NCBI GenBank assembly: GCA_946803715.1
Contig: CAMPET010000007.1
Coordinates: 616,990 to 660,617 of the forward strand
DNA length: 43,628 nt
Origin: Beroe ovata
Lineage: Eukaryota; Ctenophora; Nuda; Beroida; Beroidae
Direction: 5' to 3'
This document shows, piece after piece, positions 1-12,000 of this stretch. Positions within the stretch are counted from its first letter, which is position 1. Every line of letters begins with the position of its first letter. The notes under the pieces were generated by a model that was not told the origin of the DNA, made no database searches, and saw only the letters and a list, made by a program, of their open reading frames with translations. Both the position numbers and the translations under genes were made by a program.

Positions 1-19
1 CCACACACACCCACCTACA

Positions 20-66
<47 letters not shown>

Positions 67-80
67 ACACACATACCTGA
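1..80. repeat. (CA)n microsatellite in a HYDIN intron
   Basis: A nearly uninterrupted CA/TG dinucleotide tract with a few ATAC and CCAC variants, directly next to the HYDIN donor at 76. Confidence 0.95.
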
Positions 81-3000
81 CTCCTGTCTATTACCACGCT
101 AGGCTCCTTGGTAATACCGACTACCAGTAGTGGCACACTCAGTGCTTGTGACGGTATGGTGAACCTCCAGAATGATTCGACAAGCTCCAGTGACGCAGGC
201 ACGAAGTCGAATGTGATAGTGGATTTTTTGCCAGGCGAGACGAGACCACTCAACGTCTTGCACTGAACCTGGTTCCCTGGACGATCTGGGGGGTTAAACT
301 TAGATCTCGAGAATATGGTGTCAATCACATGGACTCAGTGGTGTCAATTATTCAGTCTAGATAGGGGTGCCAACTTGGAATTGAACTTCGAATAGATATT
401 CGGTTAGTCTCAGGTTAGATCTCGCATGAATTGTTTCTGTTTCAGTTTTGAACTACTAAACCGAAACAATTCACTGTCTTTCTTAAACACCGACATGACC
501 CCAAGAAGCGCCACGTGGATCAGAAGGGTCTAATTATATTTTCCGGGTGGCCCTTCTGATCCACGTGGCACATGTTGTTAAACTGTTAAAGGTTGGTGTC
601 ATCAAATTGGAATTGCATAGTTAAGGTTGTCTCAAATAACAAACCTGATTTCTCACTGTCCTCGTTGAGGATGACAAATTTCCATGGTTCAGCAGTGGGG
701 TTTAGGATGTTGAATGATCGGGTGTTTAGAACGTTGATACCACACGAGAGGAACTCTATGACCCGGGTAGCCTGGTCCAGAGAAACGCCAGGGGGAGAGC
801 CTTTAGGACCCCTCAGATCAGGCTTTCTCCGGTTACCACTGATATAGTTGGACTCCTCCAACTCGAAGTGGCAGTACGGCATCATGCCGGTTCCCTTCAG
901 TTGTATCTGGGGCTGGATCCTTCCCTCGGCCAGGTTAGAAATCCTGAGATGTAGGATATTAGGATTATTATCACTCAGATATATGTAATGTTTCAAAAGG
1001 CTCTTAGCTGGTGATAGAATTAATAGAATCACTTTATTCGAATTAGCGTCAGTAGAATATTGATTCTGTAGAATTAGATTCTGTTATTCAAAACCATAGC
1101 CCCGTCATTCACTGACCTACAATCGAGCCACCCCTCGCTCGTGACACAGTCTAGAGGACTGAACGTCACTTTGAACTCCTGCTGCTGTCCCACCAGCACG
1201 TTCCCGGACACTGGTTCTATGATGAATGGAGGTCGCTCAATCTCACTTTCAGTCAGGTCTCGTCGCCTCTCTCCAGCAGCGGATTGTGGCCGTTCCAGTT
1301 CCGACTCGAACTTAACTCTTTCACTTCCACTCTTACCTGCAAGAGAGGGAGAGAGAATAATTCAACTGCAGAGAAATTGTCATAATATCAAGATGGTTAG
1401 AGACTTGACATCACGATTTCTATTAATAAGGTAGAACAAATCTTGTGCGAAAATGGCTATGCGATTCAACAAATCGAAACTCTTGCAGTCAAGGATTTGC
1501 CTGTCAAGGTATCGCAATGGGAAAACTTAAAACGTCGCCTAGTTGGTGCACTCACCCGTCAGTGTCCAGTGGTAGTCGAGTAGAACATTCCCATTATTGT
1601 AGATGTTGAACTTGAACACTCTAGTCTGGAACATCAGGGTATTTGAGAACAAGATTTCCTCACAATCGCAGCTAAAACTGGCAAAATCTGCAGTTGCACT
1701 GGACATCAAGGGGATTTCGCGAGCAGTGTCGTCAATGGTCGTGTTAGCTGGCTCAGGCTCCGTTTCTACAACCTTCACTTTCTGACTCTTATCCTCTGTG
1801 GTTTCGGCTGTCTTGGGCTCAGCTTCGGGTTTCTCTGCAGGCTTCTTATCTGCTTTAGAGTCTTTCTTAGCAACCTTAGATGGGGAGCCGATCCTCTCCT
1901 TATCTTCATCAGCTATGGAGCTGATTGATTTCCTGGGTTTCTTGGACACCCACTTGATAATTCTCATCCTATCGTCCCAGTCAGCAACTTGTGCAAGTGG
2001 TTGTGGAAATGTGATCTTCACCACTTTGCACGGGGTTGCTAGATTCTGGAAATTTACTGGCTCGGACGCTTTGAACTCTGCTATGATATCCTTGCTGCAT
2101 CTCGGATGAAGATGGCCGGTGTTGGGGACAAATGAAATGTTGGGTTGCGGAGCCCATGAAAACCGGTATGGGTCTGTGCTGGAGTGGTTTGTCAGGGTGA
2201 ATGTCATCTGATGCAACTCATCAATGGCACAGTCCCCGAAATTGAGATGCACTGCCCCAATATCTGCTGTAACTGTCTCCAGTATGTTCTCCTCAGCGAA
2301 TGATGTGCCTTGCTTGCTGCTGCCGCGCACGTTGTCAAGAGTGATATCATCTTCGTATCCCTCTCCAACGACCAAAACAGTGCTGTCCTCAAATCTGAGA
2401 AAAGATTTGAATGAGGTATCCCATGCTAGCAGGATAAGAACCTTTGAATTTTCCTGTCGTAACCCTAGATCTAATGGCGCTACAGAACAATTCCGGCTGC
2501 ACAGAATATTGCAGTCGCTATGGAGATATTTCGTCTTAACAACAGCTAGTGCTGAAATCAAACATAGCGCGACGCGCATTATTAATTCGGCGTTCGCGCG
2601 CGCCGTTGTGCATGACAAATTTTGTGGCAACGATTGTTATTAGAAACAGTGTGAATCAAATATAGTAAGATTAATTAGAGAAATCACCTGTTATCCTCAA
2701 CAATGATCTTGATCTCTGCATTGAGCTTGGCAACATGGATACTCCTGCACACCACGTCAAATGATGCCTTATCTCCGACATTGAGTTCAAGAGTAACTGG
2801 TCGCCTAATGGGTGTAAGACCGGGTAGGAAGTACCCGTATGCCGATGCTGGTTTCTCCACGGCACCCTCCATTATCATGGCCAGGGTATCGTCAGGGGCA
2901 TACAGCGTGAATGAGGTGTCAGGAGCATGCATCTCGACAAGGATCTGGATATAGCAGCAGATTAGGGAATAATTAGATTAGGGAATAATTCGTCAGTGAT

Positions 3001-6000
3001 TCAGCAAAAGCGCTTATCAACTCGACTTATATTAAGGCTTTTTGGAGAAATTTCTGGCTTTATGCTTGAACGGAGTTCAATTTTCCAGCATGAACAGGAA
3101 TATAAATTGGAAATTCAAAACATTGCATTAGTAAAAAAAGTAGGTAACTTCTCTGATACCTTGGTTGGAATGTTGCCAGTGTTCGCAATGACAAGAGGTC
3201 TGCTCTGACTTTGTCCGAGAAGCAGTCTACTGAACTGTATGACCGGCTGATTCTTCTTGGTGCACGTGACAGGTTTCTGTACGGAGATTGCCGGCAAGGT
3301 GCCCTCTCCTTGTATGTCAAATGTCAGGTTACGATCCTTGATAGGGATACTCTGGTGCAAGCCCTCAGCGTTTATCTGCAATAATTACGATAGATAAGGT
3401 AAGGAAATGTTATCAAGTGAAAGCATGTCAAATCTGATGATACCTGCTGATGTATTATGATCGATATCCGCGAAAATTATCATTTAAAAGTTGTTTCCGA
3501 AAAGTTACATTTCATATCTGGTTCCCGAGGCCGTTACCTCAACAATGGCTGTATAGTTCTGTATGGCAGCAGGGGTGAAGTGTACAGTACAGTACACGTG
3601 GGAGTAGGGTTGAATGGTGGTCCGTGATGGTGACACCTCAAACACATCGTTATTCGTGGTGCTGCTGCTCTTAGACATGGACTTTGTCTGTGGCTGTCTC
3701 ACCACGAATGATATGTCACATGGAACCTAGGGGATTTGATAGTTTAACAAATTAAACAAGAAAAAATCTAGCGGGAATGGTGAGTAACGATTTCACAAAT
3801 TCCATACCATTCGTGTGTTTGAAATCTTGAATCGAGCGCTGGCTTTCTGCCCGACAATAACATAGTTGTAAGTGAACTTGTTCTCCTCAATAAGATAAAC
3901 TCCAACGTCAGCCTTGTCTAACTTTTGCTGTGAGAGATGATCGAAGGTCAGAGATACAGCACTTTGTGATACAGAGTATCATATCCTTCAAATTCTGTGA
4001 CCAAACTCGCATTACAATCGAAACCCCCCCAACACTCAACAACGACCCCTTACACTCACATTGGGTGTCTTAGTCAGAGCGAGCACATCAGCGTTAGACA
4101 CAATAAGATGTTCCTCAAACACAGTACTCATATCCTGTGTAACAAAGCCCGGGATCACCACTTCGCCCGACAACTTGTAGTAGACGGGCGGCTCGCTGGG
4201 CGCCCTGTCTGACACGTCAATAGCGAGTATCTCCTCGCACCGGCCCGGATTCTCAGCCAGACACTCCACGGTGATTGTCTGCTGGGAGTTGGAGCTGATT
4301 GTCCCGCTCGCGGGATACAGGTAGAACATGCCGAACTGAGCCCGCACATTGCCCCCAACTATCTCCTGTCGCCGGGTCGTGGAGGGAACGTTGCTCAGAC
4401 TGTCACTGCGCTGTCCCCGACCCCGAGTTCCTGAGGTGAGTGGGGGTAAGTGGTGTCATGTTTGTATAACACCACTGGTGTGACATGGTGTCAAGGTGCG
4501 ATGTGCAGCAGTATGAACACAGTGTTCGACTCACCTAACATGAGTTGAGACGATGTTCTCCCCGACTCTCCCTCCCTCGTACTACCCCTCTGTTTCTGTG
4601 GCTTCTGTCCGATCAGTCCCTTGTTACTGACCTTCACAATGCTATACCTGAACTCAAAATCGCCGTGGTTCTCAATATAGAACTGTCGTTGTTTCTTGAT
4701 ATTGATCACCATCGGCCCGAAGTTCACATCTTTGAGAGGATGGATGGCGAACTTGCTGAACACCGATCTGGCACTCAGTTTTACAGGGATATTAGCAATA
4801 ACCCCGCCCTGGCTGCCTAAATGAGGCTCGATCACTTGACACTTGAGTATCGGTAGATCCTTGATGTTACACTCCTTCTTACTCTTGAATATCACGTGAA
4901 CTGTGCTCGGTTTGTCGTTGGGGAATAGTTGCCCGGAGGGAGGGTCCACTTTGAATAGCTCCATCGCTTCTCTCATCTCGGGGTTAGAGGAGTCGAACGT
5001 GAACCTGAAAAAGTATGACGTATAACATGGGAGGAACAAATCAAAGAATGAATATCGATATGAATTATCGATTGAGATTCGAGAAAATAATATTATAGAT
5101 GTCCTTTGACCTAGAGCCTCAGCAACTGAACCATGAAGGTGTTGTGCGTGTTACTAGATCGAATCCCGGAACTCTGCTTGACGCTTGAGTAGCTCTAATC
5201 TTACAATTAGTTATTATAGCGAGCAGCAAATTCTATCAATATACCCGTGGTTATAGCTCGTTAGTGGTAAAAGATTATAATTCATCGACATTCGACATGC
5301 GGCGGTGTCAAATCATGTAATTGAGTCAATCACTGTTATATCGTGATGGCTGTATGTGTTGTCTCCTTCGAGAATTGATACCTATTGCATCGCTGACTTG
5401 AAACCGTTATCTCGTTATGGAGGGTAAAGATTCTAAAGTCCGAATTTCGGCTAGCGGAGCATCAAAACCTCCCAGTTTTTACGATGTTGTAGCGAAAGTA
5501 CGGCCACGGAAGACAGCTAAGATCCAGTGCCGACCACTGATAGGGCACCAGTCTAAGATATCGTCTGCTGCCCTCCATACTGACAACAAGACCATCTACT
5601 CCACGTCAGCCGATAACACGGTCCGAACTTGGGACTTCGAGGAGTGTTCTCTCCTCAGTAACAAGGTCATCTCAGCAGGTTAGGGGGGCACGCTCTTATA
5701 GGCTCTTTTAGGTCCCACTTCCTCGGGCCTTCTTGAGAATTTCTACATACTCAGGGTCTAAGAGAGCGCCATCTTGCAGGTTACCAGGATGGTAAGATAA
5801 CTGGTATCACAACCTCATCTCGCTATGCGGTCTGTACTACGACCACTGGCTCGCTACTGCTCCTCGAGCTGGATAATCTGCTGGATCAGCCGCGCAGGTG
5901 CAAAATCACACGTGCAAGTGTGGGCAAAGTGGTGTTCAGCGGTGACGAGAGCAAGGTGTTAATCCCATCAGGTGACAGTGTCACCTATCTGTACGATGTG

Positions 6001-9000
6001 AAGAGGAATGTGGTTGTGAAGAGGCTCATGGGTCACGAGAGTAGTGTTAAAGGAGCTATATTCACACGGAACAGCAGGTCGTGCATCACTGTGTCCCTCG
6101 ACAAGAGGTTGATGTACTGGGACCTCAGGATGAGTCGACCACTCGTGACGACCCTACAGCTCCCTTTCCCCGCGTGGTGTGTGACACAAGCACCTAACGG
6201 ACTGGTGGTGGTAGGGGGCATGTCACATGATGTGTATGTGTACGATATGGGACTTCGCACACCGCTGTGGGTGTGTAAGGGGCACACCGCGTGGACTAGT
6301 CACATCGCCGCAACAGATTCACAGTTTGTCTACTCGAGTGCTGATTACGACGGCATTGGGAAGATAGACACGCTCACTGGAAGTGTAAAAGTTCTGTGCT
6401 CTGTGGAACTGGAGACAGTGTTCGACATGCAGTTCTCTGGAGCTCACAACGCTCTCAGAATCATTGGGATACCCTTCGTAGATGATGTCAGGTAATGGTG
6501 TCAACTCATTTAGAATATGTGCTCAGGTGTGTGTCATTGTATGCCATAAACACATAGAAACAGCACCTCATCTCATCCTTATTTCTTACTTCAGGTCGTA
6601 CAGGAGGGGTGAAGTATCTGGTGCGGGTGAAAACCTGCACGATCTCTACAACTCCCGCCAAAACTCAACCCGCGACATGGACATGATCCTGAAGGAGGAA
6701 TACGTGAGGGCGTGGCAGAGACAGTCACAGGTCATCTCCTTCTCTGAGGCATTGCAGGGATCTGCAGCTGACAGCAAGTCCACTACGAGCAGCAACTGGA
6801 GACGGGAATCGGTAGAGGAGATGGCGAGGGAGTGTGAGAAGGTGAGAAGAAGTGGCATGGCTGTTGGAAACTTGAAGAGAACATCTGTTGACACCAAGTT
6901 ACGGGCAGGCAATGAGAGGGGTGGAGTTGGCTGTGTGACCAATAAGACGAGGAGAAATGTACCGAGTAAGGAAAGCCTGCCTGTTCTGCCGATGCCACTA
7001 CCAAACACTGCGTCAGTAAGACGGGACACTGCCTTCAGACTCAAACCGATACTTGTGAAACGGTCATCAGCTCTGATGAACAAGAAGAATATACACTATG
7101 AATGAGTTGACTTATTTTTCTTGGAACTTACTTAAATCCTATCTCGTATCTGCCCCGGTTCTTCAGAGTACATGTCTGTTTCGCCTCATCGAACACCTTC
7201 AGGCTACCGAAGTCGAGGCCGCCATCGGCTCCCTTGGGGAAGCTCATGTCCAGAGCCACGTCATATGCCTCCACTTGAACTTGGATGTTCTCGTTTTGAA
7301 CCAGACCCATAATCTGGTCCACATCCGATATCTGGTGGAGAGAGGGCAGATGATAAATGATTTGATCCAATATTCTGATCATTGAATCATTTTGGCCCTA
7401 TTTCGATGCCTATTTATCTGCTATCAACATGTCCCCATCATTAGCATGGTTCTCACCTCAATTCTTATGTTTTTCTTCACATTGATAACTTTTACTGCCC
7501 GGAAATGAAGTTTCACTTCACACTCCTGCCGTGGTTCAATCACTCCGTGATCGCTGGACAGAGAGAAATCGTCTCCCAGATTCTCCATACCATTGACACG
7601 CCACGCAACGGGGAGCAGAGTGCTATTCCGGATGAACAGGGACCTCGTGTCCTTCCTGTAGAAATGATAGGGACGGATGAAAAATGAACCAGCTCATTCT
7701 TAAATTGAACCAATTCTACATGAGACATCAAAGATAGGAGGCATCTCGATATAAGAAATGGTAGATGCTCGCGGTACCTATGAATGAGAACTCTGTCGAA
7801 CTGGAGGACTTTCTTATCGAGTTCCACCTCAGGCCTCACACCGATACACGACAAGTTGAATTGTACTGGTTGTGGGTTCTCACGGATACAGCACACCAAA
7901 CAGTCCTTGAACTCGTTAGGGGTCTTAGGATACGCCCACACACTCAATTCCTAGGAGTTCGGTGATGTCACAACTAGTGGCGTGATATTCAGTAGGCATA
8001 GTACCTAGTGAAACTAATTGGAGGAAAAGACAAAAGTATGTCGTTGAGAAGTCAAAAATTGTTATCATGGCTTGTATCTCAAGTTCTCAAGTAAGTTTGG
8101 GAGTTTGAAGATAATATTTTTCTAAAACCGAGGGGAATGGGGATCGCAATAATTTATCATGAAATAAAGATTGATACCTGCGACTCTCCAGGCTTAAGTT
8201 TCATGGTGGGTGGATCTAGCAGGTAGGTGGTAGCGTTAGCATCATTCTGGAAACAGAAGGACACATCGCTCTCAAACGGCGAAGTGTTCACGATGTTGAA
8301 CTTCTCCAAATTCTCCGGGTATCGACCTTCCTTGTACCTGAGGTGAGAAATTCATGTCCTTCAATCTTTCAATTGGACAAGGCAGTTTGAAATAATGCGT
8401 TTCTTCGCATAAACATTCGTCCAGCGATCGACTTGAATAGATACCAACCTGTCTCTGTTCTTTCCACAGAGCAGCGGTCCAAACTCATACACCTCATTGG
8501 ACATGACAAACTTCTTGTGGACAATCTCATCCTCCGTCTTATCTTTCTTCCTGTTAACAAACACCTGCTTCGGGTCTGCACTTATCTGTGGGAACGCGCA
8601 CACACCCCGACAACACAGCGTGTACCGCTGCCTCGTGCCAACGGTCTCGAAATTCAGCATCTGAGAGAATGTGACGAGATAAATGGGGAATATTGGTGTT
8701 AGGTATTGCGAGGAATATTCCCAGCAACTTGTGCCGGTGTCGATGCAACAATAAGGCGACAAAAAGGGGGAGGCAACTGAGTATATCACTGCTTACCTCA
8801 TCAAAAGTACCGAGGTCAGTGGAAGTGAATCGTAGTCTGAGAGTAACGTCACTGTTTGGTGGGATAACCCAGCGATGCGACGTCAACCTGCACGTCACAA
8901 TCATAAACACTTCATGTAGGTATGATCATCGGCACTCGGTTAAATCCGAATCAGAAGTAAGGGAAGTCACTTCTGTAGCACACTTACAGTGGGTTCCTAG

Positions 9001-12000
9001 GGGCACTGCCCGTTGATTCGGCCACAGAACTAGGCCTCTCTTCCACTGATATGGGAGACGGGGCAGCAGTCTTAGCCCCCTTTCCTCCCTTCACGGGTTT
9101 GGGGGACGTACCACGCCCTGCTTTCCCTTTCTTAGTTGTGGAGGGGGTTTCCTTGGTCTCTACTGAGAGAGGGGGAGTTGCAACCTTCTCCGCTTCCTCT
9201 GGTTCCTTCTTCTCCTCAACAGCAACATTCCTGGGAGTTGAGCGTGTTAGCTTTCCCACCTTGACACTTTTCCAGTTTCAAGGTCATTTGTTATCGGTAA
9301 CCTAGGTTACCACTTCATCAGTCGAGATGATTCGTTGCCATATTTGTTTCCTTAACTACCAATTCATCCGTGATCACATTATTCGTAACAACGAGAGTCG
9401 AATCAGTGATGTCATTATTACTTGTCACTCCATCACAGTAGTAATAGCACGTGTTACCATAGCGGCTGATCACGTGACAGCTGATCAGTCAATTGCATAT
9501 CACGTGATCAAGTGACGGTCTCGTGATCAAGTGACAATGGCAACACGCGTGAGTCGAAGCTAGTGGTTACGTGACCACTGACCATCACCTGATCAGCGTG
9601 ACTAGAGTGGAAGCTTGTAACAGGCATCTCATGACCCTCCGAAACAGAGACAGAATAAACAAGAACCAATATTGTGTTCTTTGAAACCATGTGTAAACGT
9701 CACGAAAACAGAGTGGTAAAATATAAAAACTCTGAGAGGAAATCCATTTCATACTCCATCTTTTCAAGTTTCTATAATCAGTAGCATCAACCACATCGAG
9801 ATCTATCCAAATGTCGTACTTCCACAATCAATCCCAACAGCTCTTCCCATCGTCTGATGATTACTCCCTCCCTGATCTATGCCCAGTCCCTCCCGAACTA
9901 GAAGTTCCAGAGTTGGTGATACCAGGCAGCTACCATGGCAGCCCCTCATTCTACCAACAACCAGGTTGCTATGACAGCACAAAATCGAGTAGTTGCTACA
10001 GCAACAAGATGACCAGCAAGTCCAGCAGTTCATGCAGAGGTCCTACTCCCTACTCACTACCATTAAGAGAGGGTGACGCTCCATGGAGACAAGCGGACAG
10101 TTGTCATGTTGACAGCAACCCGAAACAACCGAAACAGAAACAATCCCGACGGAAGAAAACTGTCTTTTCCCCGGAGGAGTTGGCTATCATGACGTCATAC
10201 TACGAACAGAACAAGTATTTGAACCCCGAATCCAAAGCTGAGATCCTCACTAAGGTGGATGTTCCAGGGAATGTACTTGTCATGTGGTTCCAGAATAGGA
10301 GATCGAAAGAGAGGGCAAGTGGTATTGTGATCTGATGACGGTGGAGACCTTTTCACAGCCATCGCTCGCTATGATAGAAGAAAACTGAACAGATGAAACA
10401 GAATGTCAGGCATTGATCAGAGTGGGAATAAGAAAGGTCGCAGAGGGAAAAGAGTTGAGGCAGTGTGTTTTGTTTGAATTATTGCATTTTGTGATTTAAT
10501 AATTCCGATAAACAAGATCAATCGTTTTCAATCTAGGTATCGTAATTCACGAAATAAAATCGGGAAATTTATCTCACTCACACATCGTCTGATGACGAAG
10601 CCACGAAGACGAAGTGTTTGGGAGGGGGGTTGACATCCCTCCTTTTGACTGGCATCCTCGTCACAGAGAAGGTGGCAGGGGGTGGTATGGGTGGTCCGTT
10701 AGGTCCCATACCCAGAGCATCCAGCACCTCCTCCACTGTGGGCAGACCTGCTGCCATGATCTGCTGCGATACATCCTCATCGTAACTGCCTGCTTTCACC
10801 GTGAAGCACGGTACTCCTATCTTGTCCTTCATCTCGTCATCCTCCACTTGCTCGTGTTCGGCAGACGTGGCGGAGCCCACCGGGGACTCGGGTGGGGCTG
10901 GAGCTGTCTGCAGCGCGGACTGAGGGGACTTGTTCGTGAGATTAGTACTCTCGGGATGTGCGTGTGTGTGTGTGTGTGTCTCACCTTGGTATCTTGTCTG
11001 GTAGCGACACTATCACGACTATCCTTCTCCTTGAACTTCCTCTTGCTACTACCGCTACTCACAGGTGGAGCTGGGAATGTATCTGGGGTGTNGTGTGTGT
11101 GTGTTCGCCTCACCTTGGTATCTTGTCTGGTAGCGACACTATCACGACTATCTTTCTCCTTGAACTTCCTCTTACTACTACCGCTACTCACAGGTGGAGC
11201 TGGGAATGTATCTGGGGTGTTAACATTCAGCTATTTCAAACAACCATACACCACATGTTGCACGACCGTATTGTTAATATGTTTGCTCAGTACAGCTGGA
11301 TTACCATTACCTGCGTTTGTTTCCTCCTCAGGTATGTCTCCAATCTTCCTGTACACACACGTGTTGATCCTATCCCACAGACTCAACATATTGTGCAGCT
11401 CATCTGATACGGTATCGTACACACCAAACCTGGGAACAGGAATTAGTTTATGTCTCTGAACTGAGTGAAAATAAAATCAGATGATCGTTGTGACTTCACA
11501 ATTCCCAGCACAATTCCCAGGGAAGGGGGTCTCTCAACTCACTTCTGGACCATATTCTCGATCTTGGCATCCTCAGGATGGGCCTCGTCTCCACTGTGAG
11601 CCGTCTGTTTACTGATATCCCCCATACTGACTCCCCCAGTCGGGGTCCTCTTACCCACCGCACTCTTTCTGTGTGAGGTACACTGTGGTAAGTGACCTTG
11701 GTAAGTGACCGTGGTAAGTGACCGTGGTAAGTGACCTTACTCAAACGAGATCAACTGTTTCACAACTAAAAGAGAGATTCTACTTCTCGGAAAGGTTCTA
11801 CACATGGGATATAGATTATAGGCGCCCATTATTGAGACAAAAGTCACGTGACCATCACCTCTGGTCACGTGACCATCACCACTGGTCACGTGACAATCAC
11901 CACACTGGTCACGTGCTCAATACCTCTGTTTGGTGGGTGTTTCACTGCTCTCGGTCTTATCCACAGCACCTGGCGCTTGACTACCAGTATGAGATGTCCT

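Noticed and set aside
2395-2630. N-terminal extension of HYDIN exon 48
   Set aside because: The open frame continues by chance, but homology starts at the TTTTCTCAG acceptor and the phase fits exon 47.
1798-2643. Plus-strand ORFs opposite HYDIN exon 48 and other exons
   Set aside because: They are antisense shadows of long, conserved exons, with no own start context or homology.
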